Below are positions 22,155-33,430 of a stretch of 64,000 nucleotides of DNA, one piece after another. The position numbers and the translations under genes were made by a program. Below the pieces are notes generated by a model, which saw only the letters and a list, made by a program, of their open reading frames with translations, was not told the origin of the DNA and did not search any database. The stretch's first letter is position 1; the number at the start of each line of letters is the position of its first letter. Source of the stretch: Hymenopus coronatus (Eukaryota; Arthropoda; Insecta; Mantodea; Hymenopodidae); the NCBI GenBank assembly GCA_030762935.1, contig CM060899.1, positions 61,368,501 to 61,432,500 on the forward strand, given 5' to 3'.

Positions 22155-22427
22155 TCAACTGACATAGAGAGAAGGTTTTTTAATGCTGGAAAAAGCCTTA
22201 CTCAGATCCAGAGAAAACTGAAATTGTTTCCTAGTTGTGGCAAACTCTGTTGATATTAAACAGAGCTTCTTCAGCCCGTCCATTTTAGTATTTCCAGTCT
22301 CATGCTTCGCTGTTGCAAACAGTTGAAGTATAAAATACCATTTCTCATGGTTAATTGTTTTTTCACAAACTTTGCACATCAGAACAGATAGCGTATCTGA
22401 ACCGAATTCGCGGACATAACCATGCAC
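22155..22427 (-). pseudogene. CGGBP1-like / hAT-type zinc-finger fragment (unit 1)
   Basis: The minus-strand frame reads (SSK)VHGYVREFGSDTLSVLMCKVCEKTINHEK, then ATAKH and RKQFQFSLDLSKAFSSI. The order FGSD, CxxC, ExK, TAxH and (Q)xxFxxDLxxAF is that of the N-terminal BED-like finger in CGGBP1-like proteins, which derive from hAT transposases. One expected zinc ligand seems replaced here (LQLF where QH is usual). The frame runs to the edge of the family A copy at 22148. No hAT catalytic domain follows. Confidence 0.6.
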
Positions 22428-23186
22428 TTTACTACTTAACTGTGCACTCGCTTTCGGCAGTAATCAGGAAAACAGCAGATGGAGTTGTTTGATACAAGTT
22501 CAGTGTCAAACTAACAGATTCTACTTGCTGAGGCCGGAGTGTGTCTACTTTCCTTCAGAGATCGAGAAAACCCGACTGTGTATTATCTGAGAAGATTAGA
22601 GAGTTCGAAGTGCGCAATAACGGGAGTGGAGAAAAAGCTAACTTTGCAGAGCTGCCTGGCTTGAAAAAGGATGAGGGAGACGAACAATACAAATGTTACA
22701 AGAGACACTTGCAAACATGCATTCCTTTCTACACCCTCCATGTGATACCTTCTTTCGCTGGTAAACTCCGAAGTAACCTATTATACTGTTCAAACACTTC
22801 TTGGAAATATATGTAAACCAATTAGAACATCCAACAATTTGTATTTAAATAGTTACATATTACAAACTGTCTAAAATAGCATAAGGTTTTTGGGATTTTA
22901 AATGTCTGTTTTATAGAGAACATTAAATGTAGTTCCTCAGTTTTTGTACACGCATTTATTTTCTCTATCATTACAACAATAAACAGAAGTCTACATGTAC
23001 ATGGAATAGCGAAACCAGAAAAATATCAAGGTCTGTTGTTTTGTCAAGGGATTAATAATTCTAAATAATCTGTATAAAATCAAATATTAGATATGAATTA
23101 ATTAGTTGAAATATTTTTAAAAATCTAGTTTTATATTCACAGATTCGTTGCAGTAATTGGAATACCATTATGAAACTTTTATTACT
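22428..23186. other. Stretch with a conserved but unrecognised open frame
   Basis: A plus-strand frame at 22541-22816 (91 codons; contains NNGSGEKANFAELPGLKKDE) is kept in unit 2 and shifted in unit 3. I do not recognise it. Its conservation is no better than that of surrounding DNA, so I do not call a gene. Confidence 0.4.
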
Positions 23187-23275
23187 ACTTTTTCTACACG
23201 TACTTTGTACATAGTGTATAGAGAAGGTATTGTATTCCACCCAAAAATTCAATACCGAGATTTTACCGGAAAATG
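23187..23275 (+). mobile_element. Family A 5'-end fragment (unit 1)
   Basis: About 90 bp: TTTCTACACGTAC, GTACATAGTGTATAGAGAAGG and the AATACCGAGATTTTACCGG block, then unrelated sequence. The same truncated piece lies at 43230-43316 and 63190-63277. Confidence 0.8.
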
Positions 23276-24633
23276 TTTGAGGAAATTATAACTATTATTC
23301 AGTGAAGTTATTGTTATTAAAAACAGAAGGCAAGAAATAATACAGCACAGTGTAGTAAAAAAAAGAAATTAAATTGAAAAAATATTTTAAAAAGTCGAGT
23401 TTATATTAATAGATTAAGTTGTAGTAATCTGAATTATAAATAGATTTTGCTACGACTTTATAAATTTTCTTTTAGCAATGGGGTAGGTTCCAATCCCCAA
23501 CTTCCCGTACCTACGTATCTGAATAGGAATTTGCCAGCTCTGGTATTATTTTTTTTATAAAAGTAATAAATGTGCATTTTTCTATGGTAACCAATATTTC
23601 CTTTATCCTTTACATTTGGCATATAATATATGTAATAGAAAGAGAATTAGGTAATACATGACAAATTATTTACAATATCACTAAAAGTTGAAAAATTAAT
23701 AAACAAAAGACTGCAAATAGTATCCACAGTGTAACATGACCATAAAAAAAAATACACAGAGTAATGATACGTCTTTCTCTATTTAGACACACCCAGGAAG
23801 GCTATGTTTATACTTCTACAAAATTACGCCTAATAGCAACTATAACTCTGCCATCGGTTTAATAAGAAATCCTATAAAATAATATTTTCAGGCATGTTGC
23901 TTCAATAACATGAAGAGTATGTCCACTATTGAAATATTTTATAACTCTCCTGTATTGTTAGAAAGTGTGAGTTGCGGACATTTTATATTAGTAGTGCGAA
24001 ATTATTTGCTTACGCTGAACTTACACGTATGCAGCCATAATTAATATTTTACTTGCATTCTGAAGTATTGGTTAGCAGATAACAATATTCTCAACACCTA
24101 ATGTCCTCAATATATTATTGAAATTCATCTAATGCATGCCACTATTCGACTCATATCCTTTTTAAAATTTTGTTTTTAATTGCATTAAAGATGTTCAGAA
24201 TGAAAAGCGGCCATTTTGCACAAAAAGAATACGTAAAATGTGCAGACATGTCGCATTTACCAAGGTTCAAGACAATTTTTCTATACTGTTTACCTTTTTT
24301 TTTTTTTTTTTTTTCTATTTTTGGGTGCCTTACAGTACTAAAAGTCAATTTTATTATAAATGAATCATATGGGAGCTGTGCTATCCGTTTCATGTTTAAT
24401 TTGAAGTACATTCCTTTGATTTATCCTGTAGATCGAGAAACTAATTCAGTTCCATAAATCGAGAATATATTTAATAAGCCTAAACTTATAGAACGCTTGC
24501 ACAAGTTATTAGTGGGCATATAAAGAAAAGGCATTTTTATTCTCAATTTTTTGAGATATCTTCGACATATAGTGTTTAATATTCTATTAATATAAATTCA
24601 TGATGAAATGTGATAAATATTTAAGATATTCAT
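23276..24633. other. AT-rich end of unit 1
   Basis: No gene or element recognised. A T-rich tract of about 17 at 24297-24313 is absent from unit 2. Collinear with 43317-44651 and 63278-64000. Confidence 0.5.
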
Positions 24634-25270
24634 TAGTGAACCGCCGTAAATAATACGCTTTTTTCATTTAGGGAATCCAGTTTCACAGATATTTATTTAA
24701 TTATTTTATTACTTTTAAAAATCAGTTTGACCGATGCAAGTGAAAACATTCTTCTGTGTATTACTTAAAAAAAGAGCACAAAATAACGAATTTCTGCCAT
24801 TTGTACGTCAATGGAATCTCTTTCAGAAATAAAATTGCAAAGCAATGCTCAGTATTTTAAAATAGAGTAACATTTACACACTTTATCAAGTGAAAAATAT
24901 TTGCAAGGCGAAATATTTTATCGAGTCGGCGTAGCCGGCCACAAGAGGTATTTGTTTAGAAAGCTCTCAGTAGATGTCACTCACGCCTAAACAATGTAAT
25001 GAAATATCGGAAGCACTAACATCTCATCAACGTTTCTGCCATCTATGGCAAAAATGTCCAACTGCAACTCCTAATACCAACGAGTAATTGCCCGAAAATA
25101 TTTCGCTTACTCTCAGATAGGTGGCTGTGTGGTACCTTGCGCGGAAATTTTAGAATATGTATGTTCAATTACAAGGGCCGTTTTTTTTTTCAACCTCCGA
25201 TAGACTATAAACAAAAGACAAGTTCATAGAAAACAATTATTTTATTACTAAAAGTTTTGTACACTTATGG

Positions 25271-25405
25271 TTACTTTTCAACATAATCACCGAAAAGATT
25301 GAGACATTTATCGTACCTGTGCACAAGCTTTGCAATACCCGCTTCAAAAAATGTTGCCGCCAATGATTTCAAATGAGCATTGACGTTGTTTTGAAGATTT
25401 TGCGA
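25271..25405 (-). pseudogene. Mariner-like transposase, C-terminal fragment (unit 2)
   Basis: This is the best-preserved of the three copies. The frame reads NLQNNVNAHLKSLAATFFEA and continues GIAKLVHRYDKCLNLFGDYV then EK and stop. The VHRYDKC wording is closer to typical mariner than VHTYDKC in unit 1. The same GAGGGCCG / T-run / CAACCTCCG terminus-like sequence lies below the stop. Confidence 0.78.
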
Positions 25406-25571
25406 TTAGAGAGGGTCGTGAATACGTTAAATTAACCGTCCCATTCTTAATATACTTTCTCATTGTTGCTCCTTAATCAGTGAACTCTAGAATTAAAACG
25501 AGAGGATACATTCTCAATATATTCTTTACAGCATTCATACACTCTGTGTTACTTTTAATTACACAAATAAC

Positions 25572-26330
25572 AAATCTGATGTGTTCCATTCCATGCCTTT
25601 CTCTATATCGTTGTAACAAATTATTGTTAAAAAGGGTATTCTACCTACTTCATGCTAATTGAGATAAACATTAACAGAAATACTTTCTTGAAATAATTGA
25701 ATATACTAGGCTAAAACAATAGTCAAATCTTTTAAAACCTGTTGCCATGTAGATGAAATCCATTTCTTTGCATTAACAGCAGTTGAAAAATTCCCGTATG
25801 TGAAAAGTTCAAGTATTTTAAAGCTGAATCCAATAACAAGGAATATCTAAAAATGATCAACTCCACCAAAAAAAAAAAAAAAAAAAAGAAAATGTATATG
25901 ATATAAATTGTGTGTTTTAACGTGATCTACATATTTTGTGCAGTAAGTTTTTGTGTATCTCTTACGGTTTATGAGTTATGCAAAATTCTGCAAAATTCAT
26001 TCAGAATAAAGAGGTCTTTAGAGGCTGTTGCTGGAAAATTCAAGATATATATTTCATTAAACATATAAATATCTTTAATATACAATATTTTAATCAAAAT
26101 CGTTAGAGCCATTATTGGATAAATCAAACATTTTTAAATTTGTTCTATGTAAAGGTTAGTTTAGGGTGAGGGGATTTTTCTCACAATCTTCGTGTCGAGT
26201 CCCTGGAAGATACTAAACTTAAATACCAAGTTTGGTATTTTACCGACTTTTCGTTTTTGAGTTATCATGTTCACAGACACACGGACACACACACACACAC
26301 ACACACTCACAGATCCTGTTCTGAAAATAC
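25572..26330 (-). mobile_element. Family A reverse copy, left part, interrupted by self-insertion (unit 2)
   Basis: Reverse copy from CTGATGTGTTCCATTCC to the AC microsatellite and CTGAAAATAC. It is broken here by the forward copy at 26336-27170; its remaining ~115 bp resume at 27176-27288. A run of about 20 A at 25866 sits in the element. Confidence 0.85.
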
Positions 26331-26335
26331 TTTTT

Positions 26336-27170
26336 ACTTTCTCTATACGTGACATGTACATACTGTATAGAGAAGGTATTGTACGCCACCAAAAAATTCG
26401 ATACCGAGATTTCACCGGAAATATATGTTTTAGGGTCCCCTGTATCCAAAAAAAGTATTTTCAGAAAAAGTTCCGTATGTGTGTGTGTCCGTGTGTCAGT
26501 GTGTCTGTGAACACGATAACTCAAAAACGAAAAGTCGGTAAAATACCAAACTTGGTATTTAAGTTTAGTATCTTCCAGGGATGCGACACGAAGATTTTGA
26601 GAAAAATCCCCCCACCCCAACTACCCTTTACATGGAACTTTTTTCGAAAATTTTGATGTTCTAAAAAGTGGCTCTAAGGATTTTGATTAAAATATCGTAT
26701 ATTAAAGATATTTACCTGAAAAATAAAATGTATATTTTGAATTTTCTGGGAATAGCCTCTGAAGACTACTTTATTCTAGGTCAATTTTACGGAATTTTGC
26801 ATAACTGCTAAACCGTAAGAGATGGACAAAAACTTACCACATGTAGAGCACCTTAAAACACACAATTTATGTTTTACACTTTTTTTTCGTGGAGTTGATT
26901 GTTTTTGAGATATTCCTTGTTTTTGGTTTCAGCTATAAAAACTTATACTTTTCTCATGAACTCGTGTCCCTAGAAACAAAGGAACTTCAGTCGCAGAGCA
27001 ACCATCTTTTGACTATCACTTTAACCTATGGTACCCCCTTATTTCGCTTCTACTAACAAGGAAGCAAGTAATAAGACCTTTTCTGATAATTTTTGCTCCA
27101 TTAGATGAAGTAAATAGAATAATTTGTTGCAGTGATATAGAGAAAATCATGTGAATGGAACACATCAGAT
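26336..27170 (+). mobile_element. Family A forward copy nested in a reverse copy (unit 2)
   Basis: Full-length 835-bp copy from ACTTTCTCTATACGTGACAT to ACACATCAGAT. It is flanked by T-runs and inserted in CTTTTTGGA of the older copy; unit 1 (about 1661-1683) shows the empty site. It and the left part of the older copy form inverted arms of about 0.7 kb around a loop of about 120 bp. Confidence 0.88.
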
Positions 27171-27175
27171 TTTTT

Positions 27176-27288
27176 TGGACACAGATGACTATAAAACGTG
27201 TACTTCCAATTAAATCTCGGTATTGAATTTTTGGGTGGAATGTAATACCTCCTCTCTTCTCTATGGACATAGTATGTGTAGAGAAAGT
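27176..27288 (-). mobile_element. Family A reverse copy, right remainder (unit 2)
   Basis: Continues the interrupted copy: GGACACAG..., AATCTCGGTATTGAATTTTT, and ends GTGTAGAGAAAGT. The end differs from units 1 and 3, which share CTACCCGATGCACATAG. Confidence 0.82.
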
Positions 27289-28870
27289 AAACATTTTAAA
27301 AGTCATCAAAAAAGATTAAAGCACATTTATTGTTTACGTAATGAGTAACAAGACGCATTACATAGCAGTATGTACCAAATCAAGACATTTTACATTTTGT
27401 ATCCTGGAAACAAAACGTTTGTCTGTTTTTCAAACAGATTTTCCGAGATAGTCTCCAAAATAATTAAAGTGGCTATTCTTTCTTTAAAATTCAGATATTC
27501 TATTTAGGTCACCTAGATTAGAGTAGAAAGCATTCTGTAGGTTCGTTTAGGCCAGGAAGCCACTGGGCATAGTATACACGTATACATATGTTTATATACT
27601 ATGGGAAAAAAACAACAATGTACAAAGCTCTAGAGCTAAAAGCATGGGTTACAAAAACAACAGAATAAACATATAATCACACCATTTGCTTCTGAGGCCG
27701 GTACGCCACTGGACTAATCTTAATAAGCTCTATTAAAGCATATGTACTCTCTGTTTTACACATAAAACAGAGAATATCAAAATTAGTGCTAAAATGTATA
27801 AATAAATATAATTTCATTATATGTAACACTGATGCAATGTCAAATGATAGTTTTCTAATTATCGACATAACACTTACTACTAGTAATTATATAAAACTAA
27901 AATATGATTATTGTATTATGTACTCTTCATAAATGTCAACAAATTACAATACATACTTACAAATATGTTATAGAATTTACAATGCAAAAATGTACAATTA
28001 TGCACTAGAGTGTAAAATATCAAAGCAACAGGCTTTACAGATCTTGTGTCATTGCTCCTCGTATTCATCGAGGCATATCCTAATCAATGATTCCATAATA
28101 TATAATTAGCCTGCATTATTAATAACAAACTTTCTATTTGCTAATTCAAATTTTAATTTGAAAATTCCATTGTGATAAAAGTCTAGTGTAAAACTTCCAT
28201 AGATAATCCAGATTTGAAATCTGCTAGATTGCTGAGGTTTTGACTTCTTCTTGGAAGCACTGGGGTTTAGCTTCACAGAAGCTTTGACTAAGCCCTGTTA
28301 TTGCTCTGCAGTCACGGCCATTTGGCAGCTCTAACGGAGAATAACAAAAGTAGTGAATCTAGATCTCATATGAAAGTAAGACCAAACTGCTGTCTTTTTA
28401 TAATAGCTGTGGCCTTATTTTCAAATTTAATTTGAGAATTTATTTCTCTTTTTTCCTACTTTTCCAGAACCTTTAGCAGATTAAAAACTATTAAAAACTC
28501 CAGCACTTAACAATATCTTCCAACTTTGTTACAGTTAATAACTACTGTTTCAGAAGCATGTATGATGATTGAATTCTTGAATTCAGTCATCCCATCTCTG
28601 AAGTAGTTTACACTGTTAACAAGGTGGTCTGTTTTCTCTTAATCCATGATAAACTCCACAAAATCAGGATATAAAGCTAAAATGCTGAGCATGAATTATA
28701 AGGGCAATTCCCTTCAAATTCAAATTCAAACAAAAAAAAAATGTTACAAAAAGGACTGTAGCATCATAATCTAGAGATTTTAGATCACATGTCATATTCT
28801 GACATTATTCTTAAATGTACAGGCAGACAAATATATATCATGGATATAGATAACCTTCGAAAAAGAATCT
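27289..28870. other. AT-rich stretch (unit 2)
   Basis: The first ~1.15 kb match unit 1 1783-2940. The part 28440-28870 is shared only with unit 3. No gene recognised. Confidence 0.5.
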
Positions 28871-29262
28871 GATCTGTTCCATTCACATGACTTTTTCTAC
28901 ATCTCTGTAACAAATTATTGTTAAAAAGGTTATTCTTCTATTTACTTCATTCTAATCGAGAAAAAATTACCAAAATGGTCTTATTACGTGCTTCCTTGTA
29001 AGTAGAAGCAAAATAAGGGAGTATCATAGGTTAAAGTGATAGTCAAATGCTGGTTGCTGTGTGACTGAAGTTGCTTTGTTTGTATTGACAGGAGTTGACA
29101 AATTCCTGTATGAGAAAAGCTGAAACTAAAAACAAGGAATATCTAAAAAATGATCAACTCCAGGAAAAAAAAAAAAAGAATATAAATAAATTGTGTATTT
29201 TAACGTGCTCTAATTTTTTTGTGGGGTAAGTTTTTGTCCATCTCTTATGCTTTCTGTTAGTT
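28871..29262 (-). mobile_element. Family A reverse copy, partial (unit 2)
   Basis: GATCTGTTCCATTCACATGA to GTTTTTGTCCATCTCTTATG is the 3' half of the family reversed. Unit 1 has a forward copy at this locus instead. Confidence 0.75.
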
Positions 29263-29688
29263 TCGTATTCTATGTAACAGTTTCATACATTGTTGCTGTT
29301 TTCCTTTAATAGTTACCTACTGCTTTATTACTTCATATTGTTTTCTAACTTCTTTTATTGTTTTTATTCTTTTTAAAAATTTGTGAAGAATTATGTGCCC
29401 TTAGAAATACTCAAACGATTAAAACATTAAGTAAGTAGGTAACTTTTATACAGCCGTCATAGTAGATAGTATCTACACTGGCGCCGCGCAGCGGAGCGCG
29501 CTTGAACTCCTTGAGTGATCACACTAGATTATTCTATTCGTCATGCCCAAATGATAGGTTCTTATCATTCCATTTGTATTGCTTTTGCGTGTGAAATAAC
29601 AACATTGAGAAAGAGTAACCAATTGCATCTGCTATTCTATAATGCAAAGAAAAACATTCAATCCCTTATTATTTTTCCGTATTTGAAT

Positions 29689-29689
<1 letters not shown>

Positions 29690-29720
<31 letters not shown>
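29690..29720. repeat. Poly-T run of 31
   Basis: Same place as the 12-T run in unit 1 and the 7-T run in unit 3, directly before ACATGCTTCTTAC. Confidence 0.9.
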
Positions 29721-29723
<3 letters not shown>

Positions 29724-29944
29724 TGCTTCTTACATTGATAGTAGTATCCGACTGGCAAGCAGTCCCTGACTATACATAATTGGTATTATAAACAGAATGC
29801 TAATTATAAAATTAAATCAGTCCGTCCGATATCTGGTAGACTCGTGGTGAGCCTAAGTGTAGCTCCTGTGTACCTACCCTGGTAACCGCTTAACCACAGA
29901 AATTACCCTTCAATACTAATACAGGAAAGTCGGCTAAAAAATTG

Positions 29945-30112
29945 GCGACAAGGGACACCAGCGATCCTAGCGCAGCGGTCTGGAGTATTGTTGGGAGCTG
30001 TATAAGTAAGTATGGTGTAAGAGGTGCTTACATTTACTTTTTCTGATTTTAGGCAATGAAAACCTTCAAGGACGGGAAAGTGTGCAAAGTATTTTATTGC
30101 CATAACTATATC
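29945..30112 (+). other. Candidate exon-intron-exon remnant (unit 2)
   Basis: Frame ATRDTSDPSAAVWSIVGSCI, donor GTAAGT at 30006, acceptor ending TTTTAG at 30052 (intron 47 bp), then SNENLQGRESVQSILLP and stop. Start codon lost (ATTGGCG). Confidence 0.33.
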
Positions 30113-30360
30113 TCTCTTTCTTTCGATTTCCTCGAGATAAAGACATGTATGTAAGCACTACTTTAGTGCATAAGATCAGCTATTCTCCACGAGGTTACAG
30201 TACGATAAAGTCATTAAGAAACTACTCAAAATTGCAAAATCATAACAATTATTGGAGTAATAATACATACGTAATGAGCAATAGTTGTGGCTAAATACGT
30301 TGGTCGAGGTCTGTTTTCTCTTACAGACAATATTAGGTTAAGATAGCTCTGAAGGAGATC

Positions 30361-30666
30361 CCGGTCGCCCTCCGTGGTGTAATGGTTACCATGCTAACTT
30401 CATATACCCAAGGTCGCGGGTTTCAAACCCGGGGGAGGACGATGGATTTTTTCGGGCGTAAAAATCTTTAGCATGGCTTCCTTCGGAAGGGAAGTAAAGC
30501 CGTGGGTCCCGTGTCGTAGATTTACGGCACGTAAAAGAACCTCAAGCCTGATAGAGAGGCCTCTGAGCAAAATTAAGCGGTCTTTCACGCCCAGTATAGA
30601 ATGGGACGCTGACAATCACAGCAGCTAAAGAGCGTCCATAAATAAAACGCCATTTCATTTCATTTG
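30361..30666 (+). mobile_element. tRNA-derived SINE, copy 1 (unit 2)
   Basis: The head resembles a tRNA: an A-box-like TGGTGTAATGGTTA, then a B-box-like GGGTTTCAAACCC. The body carries GGGCGTAAAAATC, CGTGTCGTAGATTTACGGCA and CGTAAAAGAACCTC, and the tail is CATTTCATTTCATTT. It is flanked by GAAGGAGATC (30351-30360) and GAAAGAGATC (30667-30676), a 10-bp target duplication with one mismatch. Unit 1 has the empty site (GGAGATCCGGATTTTAAAG, in both of its tandem copies). An open frame on the minus strand through this element is only a shadow. Confidence 0.9.
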
Positions 30667-30676
30667 GAAAGAGATC

Positions 30677-31767
30677 AGAATTTTTAAAGTGTTGAAAAGC
30701 ATAACATATCCAGATTAGAAATCTGCTATACCTGCCTATTCGTCATAGGGCCCTAAATGTTTGCAAAGGATTGTCATGGCAGAATAACAAATCCGGATCG
30801 CGTGTGGAAGTAAATGGGGGTTAATATACTTTAATATATAAATTGGTAACTAAAGGAAATATTAGTTTAAGTTAGCTCTCAATTATTTATCTTAGCTTAG
30901 AAGGAACCTAAAAAAATGCAAGTTACAGTTTTCTTTTGCACGGTTACTTTCCAAAATGGCAACTGCTGAAAATCTAATATTATTTAATCTATTAACTGGG
31001 CAGAGTAAAATAAATTCTACAGGTACACACGTTCGATCAGGTGAGCTTTGACAGATTCTGTGGGTCGAAATCGCTTTTCCCCACAATACACTTTAGAATT
31101 TCTGATTTTCGTTTTTTCAGCACAAACAATTGTTTTAGAATTAGATTTTATTCACAGAACTGAAAATATATAAATAATTTAAAAATTAGCTTCAGAGCAT
31201 ATATTAAAGTTATTACCGTTTATATTCTTCCCGGAAATGTACGCCTAAATGTGGGTTAAATAAAGTCTTTTATTATGTGATCTGTAAAGGTTAACTCAAA
31301 TATATCAAAGGTTGCTTCCTTGTTTGTGACTTACATTGAAAAGAACATGCTAAATTGGCGTATTTATTCGGATTTTAATAGAAATCGCGACGGGTGTGGC
31401 AGCATTTTCCCATTGATATAGATCAGCTGATGTGTGTGCTTCAGACCGCTAGACTCGAGGGTAGCACCAGCCGTTCCCATGTTAAATAGAGGGAGTTTCC
31501 TGTATTAGTAATGAAGTGTATTTGACCACAGGACTGATGTGGATGGTTTAGATTGTGTAATTTGAGATTTCGGGTGCTAGTGTCAAGTAGTGCTTCCTCG
31601 AACGGTTGCATTTTTCAGGAACAAATATCCTTTTCCTGTACTCCGCATTTGGTGTTTTGTATCTTATGTATTTATTAACATTGTAGAATGTTCTACAAAC
31701 TATATAAATAGCACTTTAATGGCATCTGCTATTGGCCAAAGTTGAAATAGTTCAGGTCTTTTCATAT
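30677..31767. other. AT-rich stretch (unit 2)
   Basis: No gene recognised. An ATGGCAACTGCTG start-like site lies at 30956, followed by a short frame; the frame differs between units 2 and 3, so it is not supported. Confidence 0.5.
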
Positions 31768-32057
31768 AGATGGCAGCACCCCGAGAGAAAGACATGCTCT
31801 TGTGGCAAGGAAGTTAGAAATAAAACCAAATATCACGCTGTGCCGGGGACAATATTCCTCAATAAAAATAAAAACGCTACTTTTTGTGTCGGAAGATTTA
31901 GCATAATTACGTTTTGTTGCAAATCCATGTAGCTGCATTATCAACCAAACCACCAGTTTATAAACTCCTCTTAATTTTATATTTCATCCAGTTGTTGAAG
32001 TTGTCGCTAGATGGCAGTAACACAGTCTAAATAACAAGCCGGACGTTCCTGCCATCT
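31768..32057. promoter_or_regulatory. AGATGGCAG word cluster (unit 2)
   Basis: Words at 31768-31776, 32009-32017 (within CGCTAGATGGCAGT) and reverse at 32049-32057. Same arrangement as in units 1 and 3. Confidence 0.4.
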
Positions 32058-32101
32058 ACTGATCTTAAGTTCACATCTTTACATCCTATGAGTAAACTGC
32101 A

Positions 32102-32167
32102 GGGGGCGGGGCATTCAGCCAGTTTTAAGGAAAAGAGTAGCCATTGGCTGCGAGGCTTATGACGTCA
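32102..32167 (+). promoter_or_regulatory. Promoter-like segment: GC box, inverted CCAAT, CRE (unit 2)
   Basis: GGGGGCGGGG (32102-32111), ATTGG (32153-32157) and TGACGTCA (32160-32167) followed by CGCGCGG. No downstream exon identified. Confidence 0.4.
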
Positions 32168-32630
32168 CCGCGCGGATGCGTAGAGAATTTCTGGAAGATC
32201 CATACATATTAGTAAATTATACAACATTTAAATTAATAAGAGTATTTCAAAGAAGTATTTTTCTTTGCAAACAATGGCGTGATGATTGCAATATTACACA
32301 AGGCCATTAGATATTATTTTCCTAAAGCAAAACAACTTTTCAAAAACTTCCATTACAAACGCTAGAAGCTCATTTCACCTGAGAAGTGCAGACTCGTCAA
32401 ATTTACAGATGATTAAACTGATTCAGTCAATCCACTGCGTACTGAAAATTTCCTTTTTCCTGAAAAGCGATGTTTGTAGGATTATTATTTTATACCTAGA
32501 CCATTCGATATTGTTTTCAATAAGCCAGCAAAAACACATTTTAGAAACAGTAGAAGTTTTTTTTTTTTCGTTTGAGCACTGCATTTATAATAATTTTACT
32601 GAAGATGAAGCTACCCATAGTTGATTTTTT

Positions 32631-33430
32631 ACTTTCTCTACAAGCTCTATGTACATAGTGTATAGATAAAATTTGATACCGAGATTTCACCGGAAATATG
32701 TTTTAGGGTCCCATGTATAAAAAAAAAGCATTTTCTGAAAAAGGTCCATGTATGTGTGTGCACGTGTGTCTGTGAACACGATAACTTGAAAACGAAAAGT
32801 CGGTAAAATACCAAACTTGGTGTTTACATTTAGTATCTTCTAGGGATGCGACACGAAGATTTTCAGAAAAATCCCCCCACCCCAAACTACTCTTTACATG
32901 GCACCTTTTTTGAAAATTTTGATTTTTGTAAAAATGGCTCTGATGATTTTGATTAAAATTTCGTATATTAAAGATATTTACCTGACGAATAAAGTGTATA
33001 TCTTGAATTTTCTGGGAATAGCCTCTGAAGACTACTTTATTCTGAATGAATTTTACGAAATTTTGCATAACTGCTAAACCATAAGAGGACAAAACTTACG
33101 ACACAAAAAATGTAGAGCACGTTAAAACACACAATTTATGTTGTATACATTTTTTTCGTGGATTTGATCGTTTTTTGCGTTATTCCTTGTTTGATCTCAC
33201 CTTTAAAAACTTATACTTTTCTCATACAGGAATTTGTCAACTCCTGTCCATACAAAGAAAGGAACTTCAGTCACATAGTAACCAGCTTTTGACTATCAAA
33301 GAAGCCAGTAATAAGACTTTCTGTTATTTTTTTTTTTTCGATTAGCATGAAGTAGATAGAAGCATAAGCTTTTTAACAATAATTTGTCCAGAGATGTAGA
33401 GAAAGTCATGTGAATGGAACACTTCTGATT
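32631..33430 (+). mobile_element. Family A forward copy (unit 2)
   Basis: From ACTTTCTCTACAAGC to GAGAAAGTCATGTGAATGGA and ACTTCTGATTTTTTTT, 800 bp, flanked by T-runs on both sides. It shows the intact 3' end that unit 1 has lost. Confidence 0.86.

Larger units (their letters stand above)
1..24633 (+). repeat. Tandem unit 1 of a ~20 kb macrosatellite (enlarged by insertions)
   Basis: The first bases (TAGTGAACCGCCG...) recur at 24634 and 44652 and are followed each time by the same landmarks in the same order. Unit 1 is 24.6 kb because it holds two private blocks (12082-16409 and 16510-20747) and a 275-bp tandem duplication. It lacks the 2.8 kb found at 33373-36147 of unit 2 and the SINE at 30361-30666. 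Its left boundary is arbitrary because the window starts inside the array. Confidence 0.93.

Noticed and set aside
22541..22816. 91-codon plus-strand frame conserved in units 1 and 2
   Set aside because: Frameshifted in unit 3 by one base and matching nothing I know; retained only as an observation.
26161..26656. Overlapping open frames on both strands, rich in His-Thr or Cys-Val
   Set aside because: They are translations of the GT/AC microsatellite and flanks inside family A repeats; both strands are open for the same reason and no start or domain is supported.
30366..30440. Possible tRNA gene
   Set aside because: A- and B-box-like motifs are present but the sequence continues into a SINE body with a CATTT tail and target duplications; no complete cloverleaf is evident.
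30400..30615. Minus-strand frame of 71 codons identical in units 2 and 3 (and a relative at 35496-35834)
   Set aside because: It lies entirely within the tRNA-derived SINE; identity reflects the SINE, not a protein.
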